This document shows positions 1-6,010 of a DNA stretch of 6,968 nt, in pieces. The DNA lies in assembly GCA_016867695.1 (NCBI GenBank), contig VGIY01000136.1:1-6968 (forward strand). Direction: 5' to 3'. The position numbers and the translations under genes were made by a program. Position 1 is the first letter of the stretch; each line of letters begins with the position of its first letter. The notes below the pieces were generated by a model. The model did not search any database, had not been told where the DNA came from, and worked only from the letters and a program-made list of their open reading frames with translations. The stretch comes from Candidatus Eiseniibacteriota bacterium (GTDB lineage Bacteria > Eisenbacteria > RBG-16-71-46 > CAIMUX01 > WJJG01).

Positions 1-100
1 CCGAGCCGCTGAAGTAGACGCGGCCCTGGCCGAGGACGTCCGGCCCGACCGCCTCGCCGGAGCCCGCCCGAGCCCGACCGCCCTTCATGGCGCTCCACAT
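1..100 (-). CDS. N-terminal fragment of an unidentified protein, divergent from the antiporter gene
   Basis: This is an open frame of 33 codons running off the left edge, with no stop. The start ATG at 100-98 is chosen because it follows a strong purine-rich ribosome binding site (GGAGGT, 5 nt upstream). A second in-frame ATG lies 4 codons later at 88-86. The visible protein begins MWSAMKGG, continues through a Gly/Arg/Ala-rich stretch and ends with GQGRVYFSGS. I do not recognise the family from this much sequence. The phrase G-x-GRVY-hydrophobic-xG vaguely resembles the N-terminus of some nucleotidyltransferase-like proteins, but that is only an impression. The gene reads away from the antiporter gene, so the two share a very short upstream region. 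The call as a real gene rests on the ribosome binding site and the lack of stops, both fairly weak at this GC content. Confidence 0.5.
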   Translation of the reverse strand, partial: MWSAMKGGRARAGSGEAVGPDVLGQGRVYFSGS

Positions 101-105
101 CCCCC

Positions 106-111
106 ACCTCC
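106..111 (-). promoter_or_regulatory. Ribosome binding site of the left-edge gene
   Basis: On the minus strand GGAGGT lies within a 14-nt purine-rich run (114-101) ending directly at the ATG at 100, with a spacer of 5 nt. It is a near-ideal Shine-Dalgarno site and the main reason for calling the partial gene on this strand. The same bases read as a pyrimidine tract on the plus strand, so ATG 121 of the antiporter frame has no ribosome binding site in front of it. Confidence 0.55.
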
Positions 112-152
112 CCTGCTAGCATGCGGCCTGGTCCAGGTCTTCAATCCCCAGG

Positions 153-157
153 GGAGG
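153..157 (+). promoter_or_regulatory. Likely ribosome binding site supporting a GTG start at 169
   Basis: GGAGG sits in the purine run GGGGAGGAAA (151-160), 11 nt before an in-frame GTG at 169. The spacing is on the long side. It is the best Shine-Dalgarno match upstream of the antiporter's membrane domain. A weaker alternative is the G-rich GGGGGCGGAAG stretch (287-297) ahead of an in-frame GTG at 307. Confidence 0.45.
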
Positions 158-168
158 AAACGCCGGGC

Positions 169-2547
169 GTGCAGGGCTTCCCTTCGTGCCAGCTCTTCCG
201 AGCCGCGGCCTCGTGGGCCGCCTCGCCGGGCGCGGCGTCCTGGTGGGCGGCCGCGCCGGGCGCCGCGGTTCCGCAGCCGGCCGCGCCGGGGGCGGAAGCT
301 TCGTCGGTGCTCCCGCTGGGCGGCCTGCCCCCCGCGGTCGCGCCCCTGGCCGGGGCGGCGACGGCCACCGAGACCCTCTTCCTCCAGACCACGCTGGTCC
401 TCATCCTCGCCGTGCTGGTCGGCTTCGTCGGCAGCAGGCTGCGCCAGCCGCTCATCGTCTCCTTCATCGCCGTGGGCATCCTCGCCGGACCGCACGTCCT
501 CGACCTCGTCCACGACCCCCGCTCGCTCGAGCTGCTGGCCGAGATCGGCATCTCCATCCTGCTCTTCATCGTCGGCCTGAAGCTCGATCCGGGGATGATC
601 CGCACCATGGGCCGGGTCGCGGCGGCGACCGGGCTGGGACAGATCCTCTTCACCTCGCTGGGCGGCTTCGGACTGGCGCGGGCGCTGGGCATGGACGTCA
701 CGACGGCGATCTACGTGGCCGTCGCGCTGACCTTCTCCAGCACGATCATCATCGTCAAGCTGCTCTCCGACAAGCGGGAGATCAACGCCCTCCATGGCCG
801 GATCGCCATCGGCTTCCTCATCGTCCAGGACCTCGCCGTGATCCTGGCCATGATCGCCCTCTCGGCCTACGGCTCCGGGGGGACCGGCGAAGCGCTGCTG
901 GGCAGGCTCGCCTCCGTGATCGGGCTGGGCATCCTCTTCCTGGGCGGCGTGCTGCTGCTCATGCGCTACGGCCTGCCTCGCTTCCTGCACAGCCTGGCGC
1001 GCGTGCCGGAGCTGCTCGTCCTCTTCGCCATCGCCTGGGCCGTCGGCCTGGCCGCGCTCGGCGACCGGCTGGGCTTCAGCAAGGAGGTCGGCGCCTTCAT
1101 CGCCGGCGTCTCCATCGCCGCGACCCCCTTCCGCGACGCCATCGGCTCGCGCCTGGTCAGCCTGCGGGACTTCCTGCTCCTGTTCTTCTTCATCCACCTC
1201 GGCTCGTCGCTCGACCTGCGTCTGCTCGACCAGGCGGTCGTACCGGCGCTCATCCTCTCGGTCTTCGTGCTCGTCGGCAATCCGCTGATCGTCATGGGCA
1301 TCATGGGCCGGATGGGCTACCGCAAGCGCACCGGGTTCCTCGCCGGCCTGACCGTGGCCCAGATCTCGGAGTTCTCGCTGATCCTGATCGGCCTGGGCGC
1401 GACGCTCGGCCACGTCGACCAGGCCACGGTCGGGCTGGTCACCCTGGTCGGCCTGGTCACGATCGCCCTCTCGACCTACATGATTCTCTACTCGGGGCGC
1501 CTCTACCGGGCCCTCTCGCCCGCCCTGTCGATCTTCGAGCGTCGCGTTCCCTACCGCGAGGAGACCTCGGCCGAGCAGGCCGCCCGCTCCCTCGACCAGA
1601 TCGACGTGCTCATGTTCGGCCTCGGCCACTACGGAGGCAGCATCGTCCGCCGCCTGGTCAAGCGCGGCCAGAGCGTCCTGGGCGTGGACTTCGACCCCCA
1701 GGCGCTGCGCTACTGGCGCGAGCAGAGCGTGCCCGTGCTCTACGGCGACATGGAGGACCCCGAGCTGCTCGAGCACCTGCCCATCCGCAGCACGCGCTGG
1801 ATCGTCGCGGCCACGCCCGATCGCCAGGGGACGACCGCGCTCGTCCATCTGCTGCGCGCCGCGCGCTACCCGGGGAAGCTGGCGCTGGCGGCGCGGACGG
1901 CGACCGACGCCGAGCACTTCGCCGGCCTGGGAGCCGACCTCATCCTGCGCCCCTACGCCGACGCCGCCGACCAGGCGGTCGACGCGCTGAGCGCGGCCAT
2001 GCACCGGCTGCCGGCCGAGAGCGAGTGGCCCGCCTCGCTGCGCGAGGCGCGCCTGGAGACGGGCGCGGTCTGGGCGGGAAAGCCGCTCGGCGAGATCCCC
2101 GTGCGCAGCGAGACGGGCGTCTCGATCCTCGCCGTCACCCGCGCCGGCCGGACGACTTTCGATCCCCCCGCCGACTTCGTCCTCTACCCTGGGGACCGGC
2201 TGGTCCTGCTCGGCGAGCCGGAGAACCTGGCCCGGGCGGCCGCCTTCATCGCCCGCCGCGAGTTCGGCTCACCGGGGGAGGAGGAGGAGGCCTTCACGCT
2301 CGCCGGCGTGCGCGTGCCCGACTCCTGTCTCCTGAGCGGGAAGACCCTGGCGGAGGTCCACTTCCGGCGCGACTTCGGCGTGACCGTGATCGCCGTCGAG
2401 CGCGGCGGCGAGACGATCCGTTCGCTGACCGCCGCCACGACGCTTCGTGAGGGCGACCGCCTGATCGTCGCCGGCAGCGTCCAGGCGGTCGACGGCCTGC
2501 GCGCCGCCCTGGCCGGCGCCTGCGCCTCCCCGCCGTCGAGGCGGTGA
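169..2547 (+). CDS. Kef-type (CPA2) cation/proton antiporter with TrkA-N and two TrkA-C domains
   Basis: This is a predicted inner-membrane monovalent cation:proton antiporter (K+ or Na+ for H+), 792 residues from GTG 169. The membrane domain spans about residues 67-445, with 12 or so hydrophobic segments. It includes the family-typical VQDLAV segment (Q220, D221; an Asp at this place is used for ion exchange in CPA2 proteins), GAFIAGVSIA and AQISEFSLIL. A TrkA-N/RCK domain follows at about 478-614, with the Rossmann motif GLGHYGG from residue 484 and an acidic residue after the second strand (GVDFDP). Two RCK_C domains follow at about 620-699 and 709-792, so nucleotide or ligand gating is likely. 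A single TrkA-C is commoner in Kef proteins. The start is uncertain: ATG 121 lacks a ribosome binding site, GTG 169 has GGAGG, and GTG 307 would remove an Ala/Pro-rich extension and begin close to the first membrane helix. The gene converges on floxA, and no functional link to it is evident. Substrate ion is unknown. Confidence 0.93.
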   Translation: MQGFPSCQLFRAAASWAASPGAASWWAAAPGAAVPQPAAPGAEASSVLPLGGLPPAVAPLAGAATATETLFLQTTLVLILAVLVGFVGSRLRQPLIVSFIAVGILAGPHVLDLVHDPRSLELLAEIGISILLFIVGLKLDPGMIRTMGRVAAATGLGQILFTSLGGFGLARALGMDVTTAIYVAVALTFSSTIIIVKLLSDKREINALHGRIAIGFLIVQDLAVILAMIALSAYGSGGTGEALLGRLASVIGLGILFLGGVLLLMRYGLPRFLHSLARVPELLVLFAIAWAVGLAALGDRLGFSKEVGAFIAGVSIAATPFRDAIGSRLVSLRDFLLLFFFIHLGSSLDLRLLDQAVVPALILSVFVLVGNPLIVMGIMGRMGYRKRTGFLAGLTVAQISEFSLILIGLGATLGHVDQATVGLVTLVGLVTIALSTYMILYSGRLYRALSPALSIFERRVPYREETSAEQAARSLDQIDVLMFGLGHYGGSIVRRLVKRGQSVLGVDFDPQALRYWREQSVPVLYGDMEDPELLEHLPIRSTRWIVAATPDRQGTTALVHLLRAARYPGKLALAARTATDAEHFAGLGADLILRPYADAADQAVDALSAAMHRLPAESEWPASLREARLETGAVWAGKPLGEIPVRSETGVSILAVTRAGRTTFDPPADFVLYPGDRLVLLGEPENLARAAAFIARREFGSPGEEEEAFTLAGVRVPDSCLLSGKTLAEVHFRRDFGVTVIAVERGGETIRSLTAATTLREGDRLIVAGSVQAVDGLRAALAGACASPPSRR
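217..306 (+). repeat. Degenerate 30-nt tandem repeat (3 units), Ala/Pro-rich
   Basis: Three consecutive in-frame 30-nt units (217-246, 247-276, 277-306) encode AASPGAASWW, AAAPGAAVPQ and PAAPGAEASS. Units 2 and 3 share an exact 13-nt core, CGGCCGCGCCGGG, at 248-260 and 278-290; unit 1 has a diverged form at 218-230. The array ends exactly where an in-frame GTG (307) begins. If translated it is a flexible extension before the first membrane helix of the antiporter. If translation starts at 307 it is untranslated leader that could fold strongly. Confidence 0.6.
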
Positions 2548-2558
2548 GCGCGGGACGG

Positions 2559-3431
2559 CTAGGTCTCCCGGGGCAGCTCGCCCAGCTCGGCCAGCGAGAA
2601 GACCGGCCCATCCTTGCAGACCAGCTTGCCGCCGACGTTGCAGCGGCCGCACATGCCGATCCCGCACTTCATCCGGTTCTCGAGCGAGAGGTAGATCTGC
2701 CCGTCGGCGAAGCCCGCTTCCTTCAGCACCGGCAGGGTGAACTTGAGCATCGCCGGCGGGCCGCAGAGGATGACGATCGCGTCGGTCGGGTCCTTGATCT
2801 TCTCCTTGACCACCGCGGGGACGAAGCCGACATGGCACTGCCAGCGCGGCGTCCGCGGCTCGCTCTCCTGCATGGCGTCGACGGTGACGTGCATGTCGAT
2901 GCCGCTCTTCTCGCCCTTCCACTCGTCGAGCCGGTCGCTGTAGAGCAGCAGGCTCAGGCAGCGGGCGCCATAGACGGCGGTCAATCGCTTGAACTTCGGC
3001 CGCCGGGAGGGATCGGTCATGTAGACGATCGAGGAGCGCAGCGTCGAGAAGGCGCAGCCGCCGCCGATGATGACGACGTTTCGGCCTTCCATCCGCTCCC
3101 ATGGATACCAGTTGCCCAGCGGACCGCGCAGCCCGAGCCGATCCCCCGGCCTCATGCTGTGGAGGTGGCTCGTCACCACGCCCATCTTCTGCACGGTGAA
3201 GAGCAGGTAGCCCTTCTCCGTCGGCGACGAGGCGATGCCGATCGGGATCTCGCCCTTGCCGGCCACGGAGATCTCGGCGAACTGCCCGGGCAGGAAGGCG
3301 AAGCGCGCCTCGTCGGCCGGATCCAGGAAGACCAGCTTGAAGGTCTTCAGCGAGTGGTCCCCCGTCTCGGTGATGATCTCCTCGATCCGCACCGGATAGG
3401 GCAGATAGGGATTGCGGTCCCTAGCGATCAT
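2559..3431 (-). CDS. floxA: Flox-Hdr complex subunit A: FAD/NAD(P)H-binding iron-sulfur oxidoreductase
   Basis: A 290-residue cytoplasmic flavoprotein of the ferredoxin-NADP reductase superfamily, in the group with sulfhydrogenase gamma (HydG) and sulfite reductase AsrB. It is predicted to exchange electrons with NAD(P)H and pass them to FloxB/FloxC. The N-terminal beta-barrel has the flavin-contacting PIGIASSP (63-70) after LPGQF (47-51), and GDRLGLRGPLG at 97-107. The pyridine nucleotide domain starts at VVIIGGGCAFSTLRS (119-133) and carries CGPPAM at 223-228. The C-terminal 2Fe-2S site is C256, C261, C264 and C272 (CxxxxCxxCx7C). The ATG is supported by AGGTGGAG just upstream (3443-3436) and overlaps the floxB stop by 11 nt, implying translational coupling. 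It is the last gene of the operon, and its stop lies 11 bp from the stop of the opposing antiporter gene. Assignment to Flox rather than HydG or AsrB rests on the hdrA and mvhD-like neighbours. Confidence 0.9.
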   Translation of the reverse strand: MIARDRNPYLPYPVRIEEIITETGDHSLKTFKLVFLDPADEARFAFLPGQFAEISVAGKGEIPIGIASSPTEKGYLLFTVQKMGVVTSHLHSMRPGDRLGLRGPLGNWYPWERMEGRNVVIIGGGCAFSTLRSSIVYMTDPSRRPKFKRLTAVYGARCLSLLLYSDRLDEWKGEKSGIDMHVTVDAMQESEPRTPRWQCHVGFVPAVVKEKIKDPTDAIVILCGPPAMLKFTLPVLKEAGFADGQIYLSLENRMKCGIGMCGRCNVGGKLVCKDGPVFSLAELGELPRET

Positions 3432-4515
3432 GGCGCTCCACCTGTTCGCCGAAGCCGTTCATGCGCGCCGCCACCTCGCGGATGTCGATGTTCACCGGGC
3501 AGGCCTCGACGCAGCGGCCGCAGCCGACGCACATGACGCCGCGATCGTACTTGTCGAGGTAGTACTTGAGCTTGTGCATGAAGCGGTTGCGCACCCGCTG
3601 GGTCTTCTTGCCCCGCGGGTTGTGCCCCGAGGCGTGCAGCGTGTAGAGCGGGAACATGCAGGAGTCCCAGTTGCGGATGCGGTCGCCTTCCTGCTTGCGC
3701 ACCTCGTCCTGGATGTCGAAGCACCAGCAGGTGGGGCAGAGGAAGGTGCAGACCCCGCAGTTGAGGCAGGGGGCGGCGACCTCGTCCCAGAACTCGGCCT
3801 CGAACAGGGGCACGACCGGCTGGGCCCGCAACCGCCCCGTCGGCAGCTCGGGCGCGGCCGGCTGGGCCCGCAACCGCCCCGCCGGCAGCTCGGGCGTGGC
3901 CGCCCGGGCGATCCGCTCCTCGACCTCGCGCAGCGCGTCGGCGGCGGGCTCATCGCCCCCCATCGCCGCCAGGGCCGCCTCGCCCTTCTCCCCCAGCGCC
4001 TTCGCCAGGTAGCCCCGGCCCAGGTCGTAGACGATCACGTCCAGGCCCCGCTCGTCGAAGGGGCCGGCGTAGTTCTCCGTGCGGAACATGGTCGCGTCTT
4101 CGTCGGCGCGCGCCAGCCCGATCAGCGTCGTCGCCTCCCGGCGGCGGAGCCACCAGGGATCGCGGACCTCGGGCGTGTCGAAGTTGACCTCCAGCACCCG
4201 GAAGGCCATCGCGTCGTAGGGCCGGATCCCGACGACCGCCTGCGGCGGGAAGTCCTTCGGCGCCTCGCGCAGGATGTCGTGCTCGGGATCCCGCTCGTCG
4301 GTGCTGAAGACCAGCAGCCGCTCCGACTGCGGGAAGACCAGTCCCTTGGGGGGGACGCGGGTCTTGCGATAGTCGAAGTCGGGCCGGACCGAGTCGTCCC
4401 ACTCGGCGAAGGCGTGGAAGTCGCCCCGGCGGACGGGCACGAAAACCCGGTAGGCCCGGCGCAGCTCCGCGACCGCCGGCGGAAAGGCATCCCTCTCGTA
4501 GTATCTCGTCCTCAT
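3421..4515 (-). CDS. floxB: Flox-Hdr complex subunit B: HydB/AsrA-like 4Fe-4S dicluster protein lacking N-terminal cysteines
   Basis: A 364-residue electron-transfer subunit related to sulfhydrogenase beta (HydB) and sulfite reductase AsrA, expected to relay electrons between FloxA and FloxC/FloxD. The N-terminal half (about 1-185) shows family landmarks such as VPPKGLVFPQSE (54-65), GIRPYDAMAF (96-105) and DPWWLRRR (119-126). The C-terminal dicluster domain has C250, C253, C256, C260, C263 and C265 (CxxCxxCxxxCPxCxC), then WDSC with C286, then C329, C332, C335 and C339 (CxxCxxCxxxCP). Oddity: the four N-terminal cysteines of HydB/AsrA (in GVxxCD, the xxxC after the RRE segment, and CFC) are all replaced here (Y100, and GLAR and MFR stretches). 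Linker residues 207-233 hold a 14-residue tandem duplication. The start ATG lies 18 nt after the floxC stop. The upstream run AGGGGGTCGCGAGAG is a weak ribosome binding site, consistent with coupling. Confidence 0.88.
   Translation of the reverse strand: MRTRYYERDAFPPAVAELRRAYRVFVPVRRGDFHAFAEWDDSVRPDFDYRKTRVPPKGLVFPQSERLLVFSTDERDPEHDILREAPKDFPPQAVVGIRPYDAMAFRVLEVNFDTPEVRDPWWLRRREATTLIGLARADEDATMFRTENYAGPFDERGLDVIVYDLGRGYLAKALGEKGEAALAAMGGDEPAADALREVEERIARAATPELPAGRLRAQPAAPELPTGRLRAQPVVPLFEAEFWDEVAAPCLNCGVCTFLCPTCWCFDIQDEVRKQEGDRIRNWDSCMFPLYTLHASGHNPRGKKTQRVRNRFMHKLKYYLDKYDRGVMCVGCGRCVEACPVNIDIREVAARMNGFGEQVERHDR
3816..3899 (-). repeat. 42-bp in-frame tandem duplication inside floxB
   Basis: Two adjacent 42-bp units (3816-3857 and 3858-3899) match at 40 of 42 positions. 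Each encodes 14 residues of the form [T/A]PELP[A/T]GRLRAQP plus one junction residue. The two mismatches give Ala/Thr exchanges in opposite directions in the two copies. The frame is kept, and the repeat lies in the linker between the N-terminal domain and the 4Fe-4S dicluster domain. Confidence 0.92.
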
Positions 4516-4533
4516 CCGCGCTCTCGCGACCCC

Positions 4534-5484
4534 CTACTTGAAAAAGTCATTCAGGTCCTCCGGGCGGTAGCGGTCGAGCAGCGGCCGCTCCTCGAGATCG
4601 AGGCCCGCCTCGAAGCCGTAGATCGCCTTGGCCTCCGCGTTCAGCCGGCTCGTCAGGTGGCGCACCGGGATGTCCAGGGGGCAGGCGCGCTCGCAGGCGC
4701 CGCAGTCGGTGCAGCGGCCCGCCAGATGGAGCGCGCGCAGGAAGTGGAAGGTGCGCGTGTCGGTCGGATCCGAGCTCTTGCCGACCCACTGCGGCCTGGA
4801 CTCGTCGACGAAACAGGTCGGGCAGTAGCACAGCGGACAGGCGTTGCGGCAGGCGTAGCAGCGGATGCAGTGGGCGAAGGCCTCGCAGAAGTAGGCCCAG
4901 CGCTCCGCGGCGCTGCGCGCCTCCGCGGCGGCGGCCTCCTCGGGCACGGCGGGCACCGCCGGCGAGGCGACCGGCTCGCCGAGCATCTCGTCGGCGACGA
5001 CCGGATTGGGGTGGGCGCAGGTCCGGCACGGACGGGCGAGGTTCTCGGCGACGGCCAGCTCCTCGTTGCCGTCGGCGAAGGCGATCGTCACCCGCGGCCC
5101 CTCGTAGGCGGCGGCGGCCGCCTCCCGCCCCGGGAACCGGCGCCGCAGCGCGCCGGCGTCGAGCATCCCCGTGCAGGGGACGCCGACGATGTAGAGCCGC
5201 TCGCGGGCGACCTGGTTCTCCAGCGCCAGCGCCACCAGGCTGCGGGAGACGCAGCCCGTGGCGACGATGCCGATCCGGTCCGCGCGGCCGACCGCGTAGT
5301 GGGCCAGGTTCATCCCGCAGCTCGGGTCCCAGATCAGGCTGTCGGCCTGCTCGGCCCGGGTGAGGATCGCCGGCTGCGCGGCCAGCGGCAGCGAGCCCCG
5401 CCGGTAGCCGATGAAGCAGTCCACGCGGCCTTCGCCGAGCAGGCGCCGGGCGGCGGCGCGCAGTCTGTCCGTGTAGTCCGTCAC
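4534..5484 (-). CDS. floxC: Flox-Hdr complex subunit C: FrhB-like domain plus 4Fe-4S dicluster
   Basis: A 316-residue iron-sulfur subunit, predicted to carry electrons between FloxB and FloxD. The N-terminal part (about 18-165) resembles the F420 hydrogenase beta/FrhB-type fold, with IGYRRG (25-30), ATGCVSRSL (75-83; C78), VGVPCTGMLD (100-109; C104) and CRTCAHP (C153, C156). An Ala/Pro-rich linker (about 171-195) follows. The C-terminal dicluster has C206, C209, C212, C216, C219 and C221 (CxxCxxCxxxCPxCxC, as in FloxB), an extra C224, and C258, C261, C264 and C268 (CxxCxxCxxxCP). The start chosen is GTG 5484, sharing one base with the floxD stop (TAGTG) and preceded by AGGTGG. The open frame extends 10 codons further, to an ATG at 5514, but that would overlap floxD by 31 nt and has no better ribosome binding site. 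No membrane segment is seen. Subunit naming follows gene order and family resemblance. Confidence 0.85.
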   Translation of the reverse strand: MTDYTDRLRAAARRLLGEGRVDCFIGYRRGSLPLAAQPAILTRAEQADSLIWDPSCGMNLAHYAVGRADRIGIVATGCVSRSLVALALENQVARERLYIVGVPCTGMLDAGALRRRFPGREAAAAAYEGPRVTIAFADGNEELAVAENLARPCRTCAHPNPVVADEMLGEPVASPAVPAVPEEAAAAEARSAAERWAYFCEAFAHCIRCYACRNACPLCYCPTCFVDESRPQWVGKSSDPTDTRTFHFLRALHLAGRCTDCGACERACPLDIPVRHLTSRLNAEAKAIYGFEAGLDLEERPLLDRYRPEDLNDFFK

Positions 5485-5915
5485 TAGACCACCTGCGCCC
5501 TGGTCTTGCCCCACTCGCGCGCCGGGCCGGCCCGGCGGACCGCGGCGATCACCTCGCGCGCCGTCGCCGCGAACTTCGGCCCCTCGGCGGCGGAGATCCA
5601 GGAGAAGTGCAGCCGATCATCGTCCAGGCCGATGTGCCGGAAGAGGGCGCGCATCATCGTGAATCGGCGCCGCGCGTAGAAGTTGCCGGAGATGTAGTGG
5701 CAGTCTCCGGGGTGGCAGCCCGAGACCCACACGCCGTCGGCCCCGCTGCGGAAGGCGGCCAGAATCATCTTCGGGCTCACCCGCCCCGAGCAGGGGACGC
5801 GGATCACCTTGAAGTTCGTCGGGTACTGCAAGCGGTTCACGCCGGCCAGATCGGCCGCCCCGTAGGTGCACCAGTTGCAGAGGATGGTCACGATCCTCGG
5901 TTCCCACTCGCTCAT
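5484..5915 (-). CDS. floxD: Flox-Hdr complex subunit D: MvhD-like 2Fe-2S electron-transfer protein
   Basis: A 143-residue protein of the MvhD/FlpD family, the usual length for the single-domain form. In methanogens MvhD passes electrons from hydrogenase to HdrA; in bacterial Flox-Hdr complexes FloxD is proposed to do this from FloxABC. The five expected cysteines are present: C13 and C16 (LCNWC), C42 (PCSGR), C67 and C72 (GCHPGDCHY). The segments YGAADLAG, VIRVPCSGRV and SGCHPGDCHYISGN are hallmark family phrases. The ATG at 5915 is preceded by a purine-rich run (GGGGAGGGGAGAGGGACGG). The frame stays open far upstream, but that part is a shadow of hdrA. It starts 95 nt after the hdrA stop and its stop overlaps the floxC start by one base. 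Confidence 0.93.
   Translation of the reverse strand: MSEWEPRIVTILCNWCTYGAADLAGVNRLQYPTNFKVIRVPCSGRVSPKMILAAFRSGADGVWVSGCHPGDCHYISGNFYARRRFTMMRALFRHIGLDDDRLHFSWISAAEGPKFAATAREVIAAVRRAGPAREWGKTRAQVV
5489..5494 (-). promoter_or_regulatory. Ribosome binding site deciding the floxC GTG start
   Basis: On the minus strand AGGTGG lies 4 nt before the GTG at 5484, inside the last codons of floxD. With the TAGTG stop/start overlap it favours the GTG over the ATG at 5514 and points to reinitiation by ribosomes finishing floxD. Confidence 0.55.
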
Positions 5916-6010
5916 CCGTCCCTCTCCCCTCCCCTCGCCCGGGCCCGCCATGGCCGCTCCGGGGCACCGGGAGCCCAGCCCGCCCCGGGGGACGGCGCGC
6001 GCCGCGTCAT
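5916..6010 (-). other. hdrA-floxD spacer with a GC-rich inverted repeat
   Basis: This is the only sizeable gap in the operon. It holds a perfect 7-bp inverted repeat, CCGGGGC (5959-5965) and GCCCCGG (5982-5988), with a 16-nt loop in which GGG (5969-5971) and CCC (5979-5981) could also pair. No U-run follows in the direction of transcription, so it does not look like an intrinsic terminator. The floxD end of the spacer is purine-rich and includes its ribosome binding site. No convincing -35/-10 pair is visible. It could be a processing or attenuation structure, or only chance in GC-rich DNA. Confidence 0.4.

Larger units (their letters stand above)
101..168. other. Short divergent intergenic region
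   Basis: This lies between the left-edge gene and GTG 169 of the antiporter. It contains the ribosome binding sites for both genes and two small overlapping palindromes, GCTAGC (115-120) and GCATGC (119-124). Promoters for both directions would have to fit here or overlap coding ends, or lie in 101-306 if the antiporter starts at 307. No strong promoter match is seen. Confidence 0.4.

Noticed and set aside
94..122. Possible plus-strand sigma70-type promoter TCCACA-17 nt-TAGCAT
   Set aside because: Each hexamer matches only 4 of 6 positions, and the -35 overlaps the start codon of the divergent gene. The ideal spacing alone is not enough in GC-rich DNA.
121..168. ATG 121 as the antiporter start
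   Set aside because: The preceding bases are pyrimidine-rich with no Shine-Dalgarno site, and the start would lie only 20 bp from the divergent start codon. It remains possible as a leaderless or weak start.
85..2004. Long minus-strand open frame (639 codons) opposite the antiporter gene
   Set aside because: The product is low-complexity (Asp/Glu/Gln/Arg/Gly-rich) with no domain, and it lies antisense to a clear multi-domain membrane protein. It is a shadow frame of high-GC coding DNA.
2530..2544. CCGCC-GTCGA-GGCGG hairpin as a terminator of the antiporter gene
   Set aside because: The stem is only 5 bp, it lies within the last codons and no T-run follows.
2559..4515. floxA/floxB as sulfhydrogenase HydGB or anaerobic sulfite reductase AsrBA
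   Set aside because: The subunits are homologous, but the adjoining hdrA, MvhD-like and FrhB-like dicluster genes fit Flox-Hdr, and no hydrogenase or siroheme subunit gene is present in the window.
3412..5487. Long plus-strand open frame (691 codons) opposite floxB and floxC
   Set aside because: Its product is a low-complexity Ala/Arg/Gly/Val-rich sequence without motifs, while the minus strand has well-conserved iron-sulfur proteins.
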